Shown piece by piece: positions 29,465 through 37,712 of a DNA stretch of 64,000 nucleotides. The stretch covers positions 1-64,000 of the forward strand of contig JAGWZE010000004.1 in assembly GCA_018969015.1 (NCBI GenBank), in the 5' to 3' direction. The notes beneath the pieces were generated by a model. That model had not been told where the DNA came from and ran no database searches. It worked only from the letters and a program-made list of their open reading frames with translations. Source of the stretch: Alphaproteobacteria bacterium. Lineage in GTDB: Bacteria; Pseudomonadota; Alphaproteobacteria; Caulobacterales; Aquidulcibacteraceae. The position numbers and the translations under genes were made by a program. Positions within the stretch are counted from its first letter, which is position 1; every line of letters starts with the position of its first letter.

Positions 29465-30754
29465 ATGGTGCGGATTCTTCTTGCAGGCGCGTCGGCGCTC
29501 GCGGTCATGGCCGGTTCGGCGTATGCCGCTGGCCCGAGCAACAACAGCTCGATCACCCAGTCGATGGACGCGAACACCGCTTCCGTCGAGCAATCCATGA
29601 GCCGCTGGGGCTCGGAGTCGACGATCGACCAAGGCGGCGCGTCCAACACGGCCGACGTCGACCAGCGTGACGACGGCCGCGCCGTCGGATCGGTTGCGGC
29701 GAACAGTTCGCTGATCACGCAGTCCGGCGATGGCAACGGCGCCACGGTCGTTCAATCCAGCATCGACGCGGCCAATGCCGACATCGCCGCCAACACGAGC
29801 TCGATCGACCAGTCCGGAAACGACAACGTCGCCGACGTCGCTCAGCGCGGCCAAGGCGGCAACTCTGAGGTCTTCCAGAGCGGCACGACCGGCGTCGCGG
29901 GCGTCGAACAGGTCGAACGCGGTCAGAAGTTCTCCACGATCATCCAAAGCGATGACGGCCAGATGGCGTCGGTCTATCAGAACGGCGCGGGCGCGACCGC
30001 GCTGCTCGTCTCGACGATCGATCAAGGCGTTGGCCCCGCGAACATGGCCACCGTCAGCCAGGTCGGCTACGACGCGTCCTCCACGATCGGCCAAGCGGGT
30101 GAATCCAACACCGCCGACGTCGTGCAGAACTCGCGTTCGGGCGGCGTTCTGAGCTCGGACATCAGCCAAGGCGGCATGCTGCACACGGCGAACGTCATCC
30201 AGTCGGGCGTCGAAGCGAGCTCGCTGATCGAGCAAACCGGCGAAACGCAAGTCGCGTATGTCGAGCAGATGAGCTCGGGCCGCGGCCCGCTGTCGTCGAC
30301 GATCCTTCAAGCGGACATGCTGAACTCGGCGTCGGTCACCCAGATGGGCTACCTCGCCGACTCGATGATCTCGCAGTCGGGCGATCAGCACATCGCGACG
30401 GTCACGCAAGACTCGCGTGGTAATGGCTCGGTAATGTCGTCGATCACGCAAAGCGGCTCGGTCAACGTGGCGAACGTGAAACAGCGCAGCACCGGCGAGG
30501 TGTCTTCGTCCATCACGCAGAGCAACGAAATGAACGAAGCCAGCGTCGACCAGGACGGCTTCGACCTCGCTTCGGACATCGAACAGTCGGGCCTCGGCAA
30601 CGTGGCGCTCGTGAAGCAGGCGGGTGGTGCGATGACCTCGTCCATCGCGCAAAGCGGCGACCTGAACTACGCCGACGTCGAACAAACCAAAGCCGCGGCC
30701 ATGTCGTTCATCGACCAGTCCGGCTCCAACAACACCGCGACGGTTCGCCAGTAA
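29465..30754 (+). CDS. Long curlin-type amyloid subunit with 17 repeats
   Basis: 429 residues from ATG 29465 (AAAGGGGAG upstream) with signal peptide ending SAYA. Nearly the whole mature protein is 17 imperfect curlin repeats of the S-x-I-x-Q-x-G-x-x-N-x-A-x-V-x-Q type, for example STIDQGGASNTADVDQ, SSITQSGSVNVANVKQ and SFIDQSGSNNTATVRQ. Spacers between some repeats are 8-15 residues, longer than in E. coli CsgA, which has only five repeats. It ends in VRQ, inside the last repeat. The 159 bases upstream of it may carry its own promoter. Predicted: the major amyloid fibre subunit exported through the CsgG/CsgF pore. Confidence 0.92.
   Translation: MVRILLAGASALAVMAGSAYAAGPSNNSSITQSMDANTASVEQSMSRWGSESTIDQGGASNTADVDQRDDGRAVGSVAANSSLITQSGDGNGATVVQSSIDAANADIAANTSSIDQSGNDNVADVAQRGQGGNSEVFQSGTTGVAGVEQVERGQKFSTIIQSDDGQMASVYQNGAGATALLVSTIDQGVGPANMATVSQVGYDASSTIGQAGESNTADVVQNSRSGGVLSSDISQGGMLHTANVIQSGVEASSLIEQTGETQVAYVEQMSSGRGPLSSTILQADMLNSASVTQMGYLADSMISQSGDQHIATVTQDSRGNGSVMSSITQSGSVNVANVKQRSTGEVSSSITQSNEMNEASVDQDGFDLASDIEQSGLGNVALVKQAGGAMTSSIAQSGDLNYADVEQTKAAAMSFIDQSGSNNTATVRQ
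29537..30754 (+). repeat. Curlin repeat array
   Basis: 17 coding repeats, most 16 residues plus spacers, each predicted to form one beta-arch of the amyloid. Gln and Asn ladder positions are well kept; the fifth, sixth and seventh repeats have lost some of the Asn and Gly positions. Confidence 0.85.
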
Positions 30755-30775
30755 TCGCGCGGAGCATACCCGGGA

Positions 30776-30796
30776 CCGGGAGGCGGCGCCTCCCGG
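30776..30796 (+). terminator. Hairpin between the two curlin genes
   Basis: A perfect 9-bp stem (CCGGGAGGC with GCCTCCCGG) with a GGC loop lies 22 bases after the major curlin stop. No T-run follows, so it is more likely an mRNA-stabilising or attenuating element that sets the ratio of major to minor subunit than a full terminator. Confidence 0.5.
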
Positions 30797-30817
30797 CGCC
30801 CACATCACGAGGCGACG

Positions 30818-31312
30818 ATGCGAACTCCAGCTCTGATTGCGTTCGGCATCTTTGCGGCCTGCGCGGCGCATGCCGGCGCGCCAACCACGCTCGAACTCAC
30901 GCAGACCGGGCGCGAACTTTCAGCCACGGCCGAGCAGCAAGGCGTCGACGTGCGCGCCGCACTGGCGCAAGAAGGTGTCGACAACGAGCTTGAACTTTCT
31001 CAGGCGGGCATGACGCACGCAGCTTCGATTTCGCAGTCCGGCGTGGGCAACACCGTCGCGCTGCGCCAGGCCGCGACCGGCGCCGTCGCCGCGATCGCCC
31101 AATTGGGCGAATTGAATTCTCTCGAACTTTCCCAGCAGGGCGCGACCGCCGCCGATCTCGTGCAATCGGGCGCGGGCAATGCGCTCTCGGTCGTGCAGGC
31201 CGGCGACGGCGCGTCGCTGACCGCCCAGCAGACCGGCGCCGGGCTTGGCGCCTCCATCATCCAGATCGGCCCGGGCGCCGTGAGCGTCACCCAAACGGGG
31301 ACCGGCTCGTGA
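30818..31312 (+). CDS. Minor curlin / CsgB-like nucleator
   Basis: 164 residues with a short signal peptide (ends AAHA). The mature part has about six degenerate curlin repeats (LELTQTGRELSATAEQ, LELSQAGMTHAASISQ, LELSQQGATAADLVQ, LSVVQAGDGASLTAQQ, SIIQIGPGAVSVTQ) with LELSQ replacing the SSITQ opening of the major subunit. Position after the major curlin and weaker repeats suggest the nucleator, by analogy with CsgB. Its stop overlaps the next gene by four bases. Confidence 0.82.
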   Translation: MRTPALIAFGIFAACAAHAGAPTTLELTQTGRELSATAEQQGVDVRAALAQEGVDNELELSQAGMTHAASISQSGVGNTVALRQAATGAVAAIAQLGELNSLELSQQGATAADLVQSGAGNALSVVQAGDGASLTAQQTGAGLGASIIQIGPGAVSVTQTGTGS

Positions 31313-31737
31313 CGGTGCGTACGCCTGCAGCCGTTGCGCTGATCGTGCTGTGTGCGCCACTCGCGGCGGCGCAACCGGTCAGCGTCGATCAGATCGCCCC
31401 GTCGAACCGTCACGTCGCCGACGTCGAACAGGTGCCGGGCGCGCGCACCGAACGTCGCGACGCCGCCGCGCCCGCGCTCACGGCCGACGCCCCTGTGGAC
31501 ACCGTCTCGGGCGCACAGGTTGCGCCGGCGCGTCGCGCGCGCACGAGCGTCGACGCCGACGAGATCGCGCGCCTGCTCAGCGGCGGAAAAGCGGGGTCGA
31601 TCGACGCCGCCGCGGCGATCGCAACGGGCGCGGTCGATGCGACCGCCACCGCAGCCGACGAACCCGAGGATGCGCCGACGACGGAGCAACCGATCGGCGC
31701 CGAGTCCGCGATAACCCCCAAAGGGGAGTCGCGCTAA
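31309..31737 (+). CDS. Exported protein with a single curlin-like repeat
   Basis: 142 residues from GTG 31309 (GTGA overlap with the previous stop). A signal peptide ending PLAAA leads straight into one curlin-like unit (VSVDQIAPSNRHVADVEQ). The remainder is Ala/Asp/Glu-rich, probably disordered, with a short helix DADEIARLLSGGKA. It is too unlike CsgE or CsgC to be assigned to either. Its place at the end of the curlin operon suggests a capping, chaperone or anchoring role, but that is a guess. Confidence 0.65.
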   Translation: MTVRTPAAVALIVLCAPLAAAQPVSVDQIAPSNRHVADVEQVPGARTERRDAAAPALTADAPVDTVSGAQVAPARRARTSVDADEIARLLSGGKAGSIDAAAAIATGAVDATATAADEPEDAPTTEQPIGAESAITPKGESR

Positions 31738-31903
31738 GGGCGCTCGCGCGTCACGCGAATTCTCTCGAGATCGTGATGAGACGGCCAGGGGAAACCGCGG
31801 GGATGCGGAAGCCGCGTCGGTATCATTCGAAAACGCTGCGCGTGGTGTCGCGCGGCACATCGAGGGCGCCGCAGGTGAAGCTTCCGGCGCGTCGGGGCAA
31901 GCC

Positions 31904-33019
31904 ATGAATCGTCGGGAATTCCTTGCATACGGAGCGCTGGGCGGCGGCGCGAGCGTCATTCTCGGCGCGGCCGAGGCGCAGACCGCCACGCGCACGTACG
32001 AGCTCTTCATCGAGCCGGCGGACGTGGAGATGATCGATGGAACGATCGTCTACATGCTGCTGTTCTTCGGCGGCCCTCCGGGTGTGCGCGAGCCGCGGCC
32101 GGTGCTGCGCGCCGTCGAAGGCGAGACGGTCGTGCTGCGCATCGTCAACAACGCGCCCGAAGCGCACCGCTTCCAGGTGCCGGGCGTCACGGGCGCCACG
32201 ACCACCAACATCGCGCCGGGCCAGCGTCGCGAGATCCGCTTCACCGCGCCCGTCGGCGGCACCTACATCTATCTGGATCCGCTGCAGGCGCCGCTCTATC
32301 GCCTCGTCGGCCTGCACGGGGCGTTCATCGTCACGCCGCGCAACGGTCTCACGCTCGCGGGCTCGCCCACGCCCTACAGCGCAACCTCGCAGACCGCGGC
32401 GGTGCGCGCCGTGTTCGACGCGATGGGGACGATGCCGCGCTTCGCCGGCGACAAGTGGAACCCGAACGACATCGCGCGTGACAAGGTGTGGGTGTTCTCG
32501 CAGACCGATCCGGCGCTCAACAAGCGCGTGGAGCTGCGCCAGTCCGTCGATCTCGCGACGCTCGCGGCGAACTTCAAGCCGCGCTACTTCACGATCAACG
32601 GGCGCTCCGGCTTCGATCTCGATGAGGATCCGACGGTCCGGATTTCCGGCTATGTCGGCCAGCCCACGCTGATCCGCACGATCAACACGGGCCTCGCCAC
32701 ACACGCGCCGCATATCCACGGCAACCACTGCTTCGAACTGGCGGGCAACACGACGGCCGGCGCCGTGTCCGTGCGCAGCAACGTCTATGAGCGCGACGTG
32801 TGGATGCTTGCGCCGCTCGATCGCAAGGACCTGCTCCTGCCGTTCGAGATTCCGCCGGACATTCCGCGCGAAGCCTGGCCGCCCGTGCAGGAGCCGTGGC
32901 CGCTGCGCTACGTCATGCACTGCCACACCGAAATGTCCCAAACCGCCGGCGGCGGCAACTATCCGCAGGGGGCCTTGTGCCACTGGGAGTTGCTCGGCCC
33001 GCAGCGCCCTGTCGCCTGA
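31904..33019 (+). CDS. Half multicopper oxidase A (Tat signal, trinuclear half-site, no type 1 site)
   Basis: 371 residues. A twin-arginine signal (NRREFLAYG, hydrophobic stretch, GAAEAQT) precedes two cupredoxin domains. The first (about 50-150) lacks copper ligands. The second has HAPHIHGNH (His267, His270, His272) and YVMHCHTEM (His339, Cys340, His341), the His-x-His pairs of a type 2/3 trinuclear centre. After HCH the usual type 1 His and Met are replaced (TEMSQTAGGGNYPQG), so no complete type 1 copper is expected. It therefore carries only half a trinuclear site. The next gene carries the other half, so they probably form one heteromeric enzyme. Confidence 0.85.
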   Translation: MNRREFLAYGALGGGASVILGAAEAQTATRTYELFIEPADVEMIDGTIVYMLLFFGGPPGVREPRPVLRAVEGETVVLRIVNNAPEAHRFQVPGVTGATTTNIAPGQRREIRFTAPVGGTYIYLDPLQAPLYRLVGLHGAFIVTPRNGLTLAGSPTPYSATSQTAAVRAVFDAMGTMPRFAGDKWNPNDIARDKVWVFSQTDPALNKRVELRQSVDLATLAANFKPRYFTINGRSGFDLDEDPTVRISGYVGQPTLIRTINTGLATHAPHIHGNHCFELAGNTTAGAVSVRSNVYERDVWMLAPLDRKDLLLPFEIPPDIPREAWPPVQEPWPLRYVMHCHTEMSQTAGGGNYPQGALCHWELLGPQRPVA

Positions 33020-33037
33020 CGAGAACGGATTCCTCCC

Positions 33038-34063
33038 ATGACCGACTTTCCTCTCGCGGGCACCCGTTTCGACGCCACCGCGCCCCTGAACTTCGACTCG
33101 TTCGGCTGCAACACCTACAAGGTCGACAGCCTCCCGACGCCCGATCGCCTCGAGCCGGACGTCCGCTTCGTGCGCGGCGTGCGCTTCGGCCTCGAGTTGC
33201 CGACGCCGGACGGCAAGACCATCGAAGTCTGGCGCTTCGAGGACGAACTTGCGCCGCGCCCGGTGTGGCCGTCGCCGCCGATCCGCGTGCGCCAGGGCCA
33301 GCTCGTCCACACCCAGATCTACGCGCGCAACAACGCGCACACGATCCACCACCACGGGATCGAACCGACGACCTTCAACGACGGCGTCGGTCACGTCTCG
33401 TTCGAGGTGTCCGACACCTACGACTATCAGTGGCGGCCGCACACGCCGGGCACGTTCTTCTACCACTGCCACAAGAACACCGTGCTGCACTTCGAGATGG
33501 GCATGTACGGGCTGTTGATCGTCGATCCGCCGAGCGGGCCGGGCACGATCTATGAGGGCGGCCCGAGCTATCAGGTCGAGGCGATGTGGGTGGCGGATGA
33601 TCTCGATCCGCGCTGGCGCACGCTCGGCCACAGCGCCGGCATGTGCGGCGAGGACGTGGGCCTCAACCGCTTCGATCCGAAGTACTTCTGCATCAGCGGC
33701 GTGTTCGCGCCGAACACCCTGAACGATCCGCGCGTGATGGTGCGGGCGCAGCGCGGCCAGACGGTGCTGATCCGTCTGCTCAACGCCAGCTACTCCATCC
33801 TGCGCACGACGCTGCCGATGGACGCGCAGGTCGTGGCGCTCGACGGCCACTATCTCGGCGGTCCGGAGAAGCCGTGGTGCGCGCCTTATACGATCCGCGC
33901 CAACACGCCCTTCGAAATGGTTTCGGCGCAGCGGATGGATCTTTTGATCCGACCGCGGCTTCCCGGCGTATTCACCGCGAAGCTGGAGTTCCTCGATTGG
34001 GTGACGCGTGCGATCCAGAACGGCGGCCAGGGCGTCGCGCAAACGCAGATCGTGGTGACCTGA
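33038..34063 (+). CDS. Half multicopper oxidase B (type 1 site plus other trinuclear half)
   Basis: 341 residues, 18 bases after half A, with ATG 33038 after AACGGATTCC. Domain 1 holds HTIHHHG (His101, His104, His106) and YHCHKNTVLHFEMGM (His143, Cys144, His145, His151, Met154/156), giving one type 1 copper and four His of a trinuclear centre. Domain 2 (about 215-341) has a cupredoxin fold without copper ligands. No signal peptide is visible, so export may depend on folding with the Tat-tagged half A. The stop overlaps the following SCO gene by one base (TGATG). The split arrangement is seen directly; assembly and function are inferred. Confidence 0.85.
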   Translation: MTDFPLAGTRFDATAPLNFDSFGCNTYKVDSLPTPDRLEPDVRFVRGVRFGLELPTPDGKTIEVWRFEDELAPRPVWPSPPIRVRQGQLVHTQIYARNNAHTIHHHGIEPTTFNDGVGHVSFEVSDTYDYQWRPHTPGTFFYHCHKNTVLHFEMGMYGLLIVDPPSGPGTIYEGGPSYQVEAMWVADDLDPRWRTLGHSAGMCGEDVGLNRFDPKYFCISGVFAPNTLNDPRVMVRAQRGQTVLIRLLNASYSILRTTLPMDAQVVALDGHYLGGPEKPWCAPYTIRANTPFEMVSAQRMDLLIRPRLPGVFTAKLEFLDWVTRAIQNGGQGVAQTQIVVT

Positions 34064-34731
34064 TGCGCCGCGCGATGGCCGCCGTCGTGGCGGCGTTCTG
34101 CCTCCTCGGTGCCCCGCTCGCGGCGGCCGCGCCGCCGGCCGAGCACACGACGCATTCCTATGCGCCGCCCGATCCGTCCTCGCTCGGCGGCACGTTCGTG
34201 CTGCGCGATCCGGCGGGGCGCATGGTGTCCTCGCAGAACCTGAAGGGCCGCTGGACGCTGGTCTATATCGGCTACAGCCGGTGCACGGACACGTGCCCCG
34301 TCGCGTTGCCCTCGATCGTACAGGCGGCGAAGGACCTCAGCGCCTCCGGCGTGCCCGCGCGCGCGGTCTTCATCGACATCGAGCCGCCGCCCGCGTCCGT
34401 GCGCCCGCGCAATCCGACGCTCCAGGTCAGCGAAGCGAGCCACCACGATCCGTTGAAGCAGCAGGCCGCGATGGCCGAGATCGTGAAGCGGTTCGGCAAC
34501 TCGCTGCTCGTGCTGACGGGCTCGCGCAACCAGCTCAGCGCGGTGACCGTGGCGTTCCAGGTGCGGCGGGAGCACGTGCCGGCGCGGCCCCGCGAAGAGG
34601 GCCACAGCATCAACCACACGTCGTTCATCTATCTGATGGCGCCGTCGGGCGAAGTGAAGCAATATCTCTATCATGATGCGGCTCCGGACGTTCTGGCCGC
34701 GGCGGTGCGCAAGAGTGCGGCGCTGCGCTGA
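34063..34731 (+). CDS. SCO1/SenC family copper chaperone
   Basis: 222 residues with a cleavable signal (ends AAAAP). The thioredoxin-like SCO domain has the CxxxC copper site SRCTDTCP (Cys74, Cys78) and the distant His185 in SINHTSFIYL. It begins one base inside the stop of half oxidase B, so it is co-translated with the split oxidase and is the likely copper donor for it. The segment between strands (SEASHHDPLKQQ) has extra His. Confidence 0.9.
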   Translation: MRRAMAAVVAAFCLLGAPLAAAAPPAEHTTHSYAPPDPSSLGGTFVLRDPAGRMVSSQNLKGRWTLVYIGYSRCTDTCPVALPSIVQAAKDLSASGVPARAVFIDIEPPPASVRPRNPTLQVSEASHHDPLKQQAAMAEIVKRFGNSLLVLTGSRNQLSAVTVAFQVRREHVPARPREEGHSINHTSFIYLMAPSGEVKQYLYHDAAPDVLAAAVRKSAALR

Positions 34732-34788
34732 GCGCGCGGAGGCCCGGCGCGAAATTCGCGTCCTGGGCGAAAACAGGGAGTAGCCGCC

Positions 34789-35217
34789 GTGACGAGCGCG
34801 GGGCAATCGGCAGTGTGGCGGCATGCGGCGGCGGCGCTTTCGGCGCTGGCCCTTTCGCTCGCGTGCGCGCCCGCCGCCTCGGCGGCGATCGCGACGTCCA
34901 CCGCCGGCGTCACCGAGGGCCAGGTGTTCGAGATCGCGCCGTTCTCCGTCACGGTGAAGGCCGATGAGGCGGTCGCGATCGTCGCGGCCCGGATCGTCAA
35001 TTCCCGCGGCGACATGCAGGATCTCGACGTCTCCGCTTATGCGGCGCGCAATCGCGAGTTCGAGGTGGAGCTGCCGGTGCTCGAGCCGCACGGCTATCGG
35101 CTTTATTTCCGCGTGCGCAGCCGGGCCGGCGAAGAAACCGTCGGCTCCGTCGGGTTCGTGGTGCGCGGATGCGAGGACGAGCGCGCCCGCGCGACGGCCC
35201 AACTCGCCCGCAATTGA
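34789..35217 (+). CDS. CopC-like exported protein without the usual His
   Basis: 142 residues from GTG 34789 (AGGGAG upstream). A signal peptide ends AASA before AIATS. The mature part is all-beta; its last strands (YRLYFRVRSRAGEETVGSVGFVV) follow the CopC/YobA pattern of Y-V-x-W-R-V-x-S-x-D-G-H-x-x-x-G-x-F-x-F-x-V, but the copper-binding His of the amino end and of DGH are missing. It lies 57 bases after the SCO gene in the same direction, pointing to copper handling or a structural role. The family assignment is tentative. Confidence 0.6.
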   Translation: MTSAGQSAVWRHAAAALSALALSLACAPAASAAIATSTAGVTEGQVFEIAPFSVTVKADEAVAIVAARIVNSRGDMQDLDVSAYAARNREFEVELPVLEPHGYRLYFRVRSRAGEETVGSVGFVVRGCEDERARATAQLARN

Positions 35218-35263
35218 TCGATCGCCGCGGCGGCGGCGGTCGGCGTTTCCGAAATCCCCGTGA

Positions 35264-35926
35264 TCAGCCGCCGGCGCGCGCCGAGGTCAGCGCTTTGATT
35301 TGCGCGGCGAGGCGCTCGGGCGGCCCGTCATGCGTGGCGACGTCCACCACCGCGCCATTGGCGTCGAGCAGATAGACCATCGTGGTGTGATCCATCGTGT
35401 AGTCGCCGCCGCCGAGATCGGACTTGCGGTACGAGGCGCGGAACGCCTTCGCCACTTTCGCGATCGCTTCGTCCGTGCCCGTCAATCCGCGCACGTTGGG
35501 GCCGAAGCTCGAGAAATAGCTCGACAGCGCCGCCGGCGTGTCGCGCGCCGGATCGATCGAGACGAAGTCGATGCGCATCGGGGCGGCGCCGGGGCCGGCC
35601 TCGGCCTGCGCGGCCTGCAGCGCGGCGATGGTCGAGGGGCAGATCTCCGGGCAGTGCGTGAAGCCGAAGAAGACCACGCGCGGGGCGCCGTTGAGGTCTT
35701 TCCAGGCGACGGAGGCGCCGTTGCGGTCGACGAGCGTCACGTCGTCGATGTTGCGGCCAAGCTTGCTCAACACTTCCGCTGGGATCAGCGGGCCGTCCGG
35801 GGCCGCTTTCTCGGCGGCGGACGGCGTCTTGGTCGCGGCGCCCGGGCCGCACGCCGCAAGCCCCGTGGCGAGGACGACGCCGGCGATGGCGAGGGCGGCG
35901 AGGGAAGGGCGGAAGGCGGCGCGCAT
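35264..35926 (-). CDS. SCO1/SenC family lipoprotein
   Basis: 220 residues from ATG 35926. A lipoprotein signal with LAAC (Cys26) precedes a standard SCO domain with THCPEICPS (Cys92, Cys96), the DPARDTPAAL loop and the ligand His in YTMDHTTMVYL. It converges on the CopC-like gene with 46 bases between them. This is the third SCO protein of the window and looks like the general one that serves cytochrome oxidase in many Alphaproteobacteria, though no oxidase gene is adjacent. Confidence 0.93.
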   Translation of the reverse strand: MRAAFRPSLAALAIAGVVLATGLAACGPGAATKTPSAAEKAAPDGPLIPAEVLSKLGRNIDDVTLVDRNGASVAWKDLNGAPRVVFFGFTHCPEICPSTIAALQAAQAEAGPGAAPMRIDFVSIDPARDTPAALSSYFSSFGPNVRGLTGTDEAIAKVAKAFRASYRKSDLGGGDYTMDHTTMVYLLDANGAVVDVATHDGPPERLAAQIKALTSARAGG

Positions 35927-36129
35927 GAGGTTCCTCGGCTGTTGCGCGCCATATAGCGGGCCCATCGGGGACGTCCATCGTCCTCGCGCGCCGGGCGCGC
36001 AGGGCCCCCAGATCGGGAAAACCGTGCTCCGTCCACGCTTCAGACGTCGATCGGCTTGATCCTTGCGTGCATTTGTGGCTCGCTGCTCACGAAGTCGTGA
36101 TCAACCATGATTTATGGTCGGGGCCCGCG

Positions 36130-36393
36130 ATGTCTTGGAAGCGCCACAGCGTCGAGGAAATCGTCGGGAAGCTCGAGCGCGCCGAAGCGCTCGTCGCCCG
36201 AGGCGCCACCACGTCCGAGGCCGCCCGCGCCATCGGCGTCACCGACGCCACCTATTTCCGCTGGAAGCGCAGCTTCTCGGGCCTGAAGCTCGCGCAGGTC
36301 GAGCGCCTCAAGCAGCTCGAACTCGAGAACGCCCGTCTGCGGCGCGCGATCGCCGAGTTCGAGGCCGCGTCGCTGGGCGTGGTCGCCCGCTAG
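36130..36393 (+). CDS. Orphan IS3-family OrfA-type transposase subunit
   Basis: 87 residues from ATG 36130. It carries the IS3 OrfA helix-turn-helix (RHSVEEIVGKLERAEALVA, SEAARAIGVTDATYFRWKR) followed by a leucine-zipper-like helix (LKQLELENARLRRAIAEFE). The catalytic OrfB partner is missing: no DDE frame follows, and the next 330 bases lead to nuoA. I did not find terminal inverted repeats. It is either a remnant or a domesticated DNA-binding protein at the border between the accessory block and the nuo operon. Confidence 0.7.
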   Translation: MSWKRHSVEEIVGKLERAEALVARGATTSEAARAIGVTDATYFRWKRSFSGLKLAQVERLKQLELENARLRRAIAEFEAASLGVVAR

Positions 36394-36723
36394 GCTTTTC
36401 TCTCCACCGCTGGATGGTCCCGCACGCGACGCCGCGCGTCGTGCTGCGTCGCGGCGACGTGGCCTCAAAACCGTGAGCGCCGGCAGCATGAACGCCCCTC
36501 TGCAGGGTGGTCTGGCCCGGTTTTGCCCACGCCTCGGTCGTTCTCGGTGTCCCTTCTTGTCGCCATTCATTATTTTACCGAGCGCGGCGAACAGCGCGGT
36601 TGCAACGCGGTCGTGGCCTGACTAGCGTCCGCGCCGCCGACGGGCCGGCGGCCCAGGTGAGTCGTTCGTACGCTCCCTGCCGACGCGGCCGGGGTTCCTG
36701 TCGGGCAGGGGTTGAGGCGGCCG
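36394..36723. other. Leader region of the complex I operon
   Basis: 330 bases without a gene. It contains an AT-rich patch (CATTCATTATTTTACCG near 36564-36580) and a possible promoter pair TTGCAA (36600-36605) and GACTAG (36620-36625), the spacing of which is short for a standard promoter. A GAGGCGG ribosome site precedes nuoA. Any leftover insertion-sequence DNA here is not recognisable. Confidence 0.4.
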
Positions 36724-37089
36724 ATGTCGGCGTTCCTGACGGACTACCTTCCGATCTTGGTTTTTCTCGGCATCGCCGCGGCCATGGGGATCGGTTTCAT
36801 GCTGCTGCCTTGGCTGGTCGCCCCCAAAGACCCAGATAAGGAAAAGGTCTCTGCCTACGAGTGCGGCTTCAATGCGTTCGAAGATGCGCGCATGAAATTC
36901 GACATCCGCTTCTACTTGGTGTCGATCCTTTTCATCATCTTCGACTTGGAAATTGCCTTCCTTTTTCCTTATGCGCTCGCTCTCGATGACGTCGGGATCT
37001 TCGGTTACTGGTCGCTCATGACGTTCCTCGGCGTTCTGACGGTCGGTCTCGTCTACGAATGGAGAAAAGGGGCCCTGGAATGGGAGTGA
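36724..37089 (+). CDS. nuoA: NADH-quinone oxidoreductase subunit A
   Basis: 121 residues, three transmembrane helices, with the conserved [21 protein letters not shown] loop region beginning at about residue 42 and [12 protein letters not shown]. It is a membrane-arm subunit at the quinone site of complex I. ATG 36724 with GAGGCGG upstream is preferred to TTG 36712. The end overlaps nuoB by ten bases. Confidence 0.96.
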   Translation: MSAFLTDYLPILVFLGIAAAMGIGFMLLPWLVAPKDPDKEKVSAYECGFNAFEDARMKFDIRFYLVSILFIIFDLEIAFLFPYALALDDVGIFGYWSLMTFLGVLTVGLVYEWRKGALEWE

Positions 37090-37664
37090 ACCCCGCAAAC
37101 CCCGCCGCGCCCGCCGGCGCCTTGGCTGCGGCCCGGGCGGGCGTCGAAGGCGGCTTCGCGGTCAAGCCGAACGATCCGTTCTTCACGAGCGTGTCGAACG
37201 AGCTGGCCGACAAGGGCTACCTGGTCGCCCGCGCCGATGATCTCATCACCTGGGCGCGCACCGGCTCGCTCATGTGGATGACGTTCGGGCTGGCCTGCTG
37301 CGCCGTCGAGATGATGCAGATGTCGATGCCGCGCTACGACGCCGAGCGCTTCGGCTTCGCGCCGCGGGCTTCGCCGCGCCAGTCGGACGTGATGATCGTC
37401 GCCGGCACGCTGACCAACAAAATGGCCCCCGCGCTGCGCAAGGTCTACGACCAGATGCCGGAGCCCCGCTACGTCATCTCGATGGGCTCGTGCGCCAATG
37501 GCGGCGGCTACTACCACTACAGCTACGCCGTGGTCCGCGGCTGCGACCGCATCGTGCCGGTGGACATCTACGTCCCGGGTTGCCCGCCCACGGCCGAGGC
37601 GCTGCTCTACGGCGTACTGCAGCTCCAGAAGAAGATCCGCCGCGAAGGCACCATTGATCGTTGA
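37080..37664 (+). CDS. nuoB: NADH-quinone oxidoreductase subunit B
   Basis: 194 residues. It holds the N2 [4Fe-4S] cluster ligands: the tandem cysteines in [12 protein letters not shown], the Cys in [10 protein letters not shown], and the Cys in [14 protein letters not shown] 37080 overlaps the nuoA end and has AAAAGGGG upstream; an earlier ATG at 37059 would lengthen the overlap and is less likely. It is the connecting-arm subunit next to quinone. Confidence 0.96.
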   Translation: MGVNPANPAAPAGALAAARAGVEGGFAVKPNDPFFTSVSNELADKGYLVARADDLITWARTGSLMWMTFGLACCAVEMMQMSMPRYDAERFGFAPRASPRQSDVMIVAGTLTNKMAPALRKVYDQMPEPRYVISMGSCANGGGYYHYSYAVVRGCDRIVPVDIYVPGCPPTAEALLYGVLQLQKKIRREGTIDR

Positions 37665-37712
37665 CGGGCGACCGGAGACGGACGGCGCCGTCACGGCGCG
37701 AAGGAACATGAC

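Noticed and set aside
31309-31737. Assignment of the one-repeat protein as CsgE or CsgC
   Set aside because: Neither the CsgE cysteine and beta pattern nor the CsgC immunoglobulin-like strands are visible.
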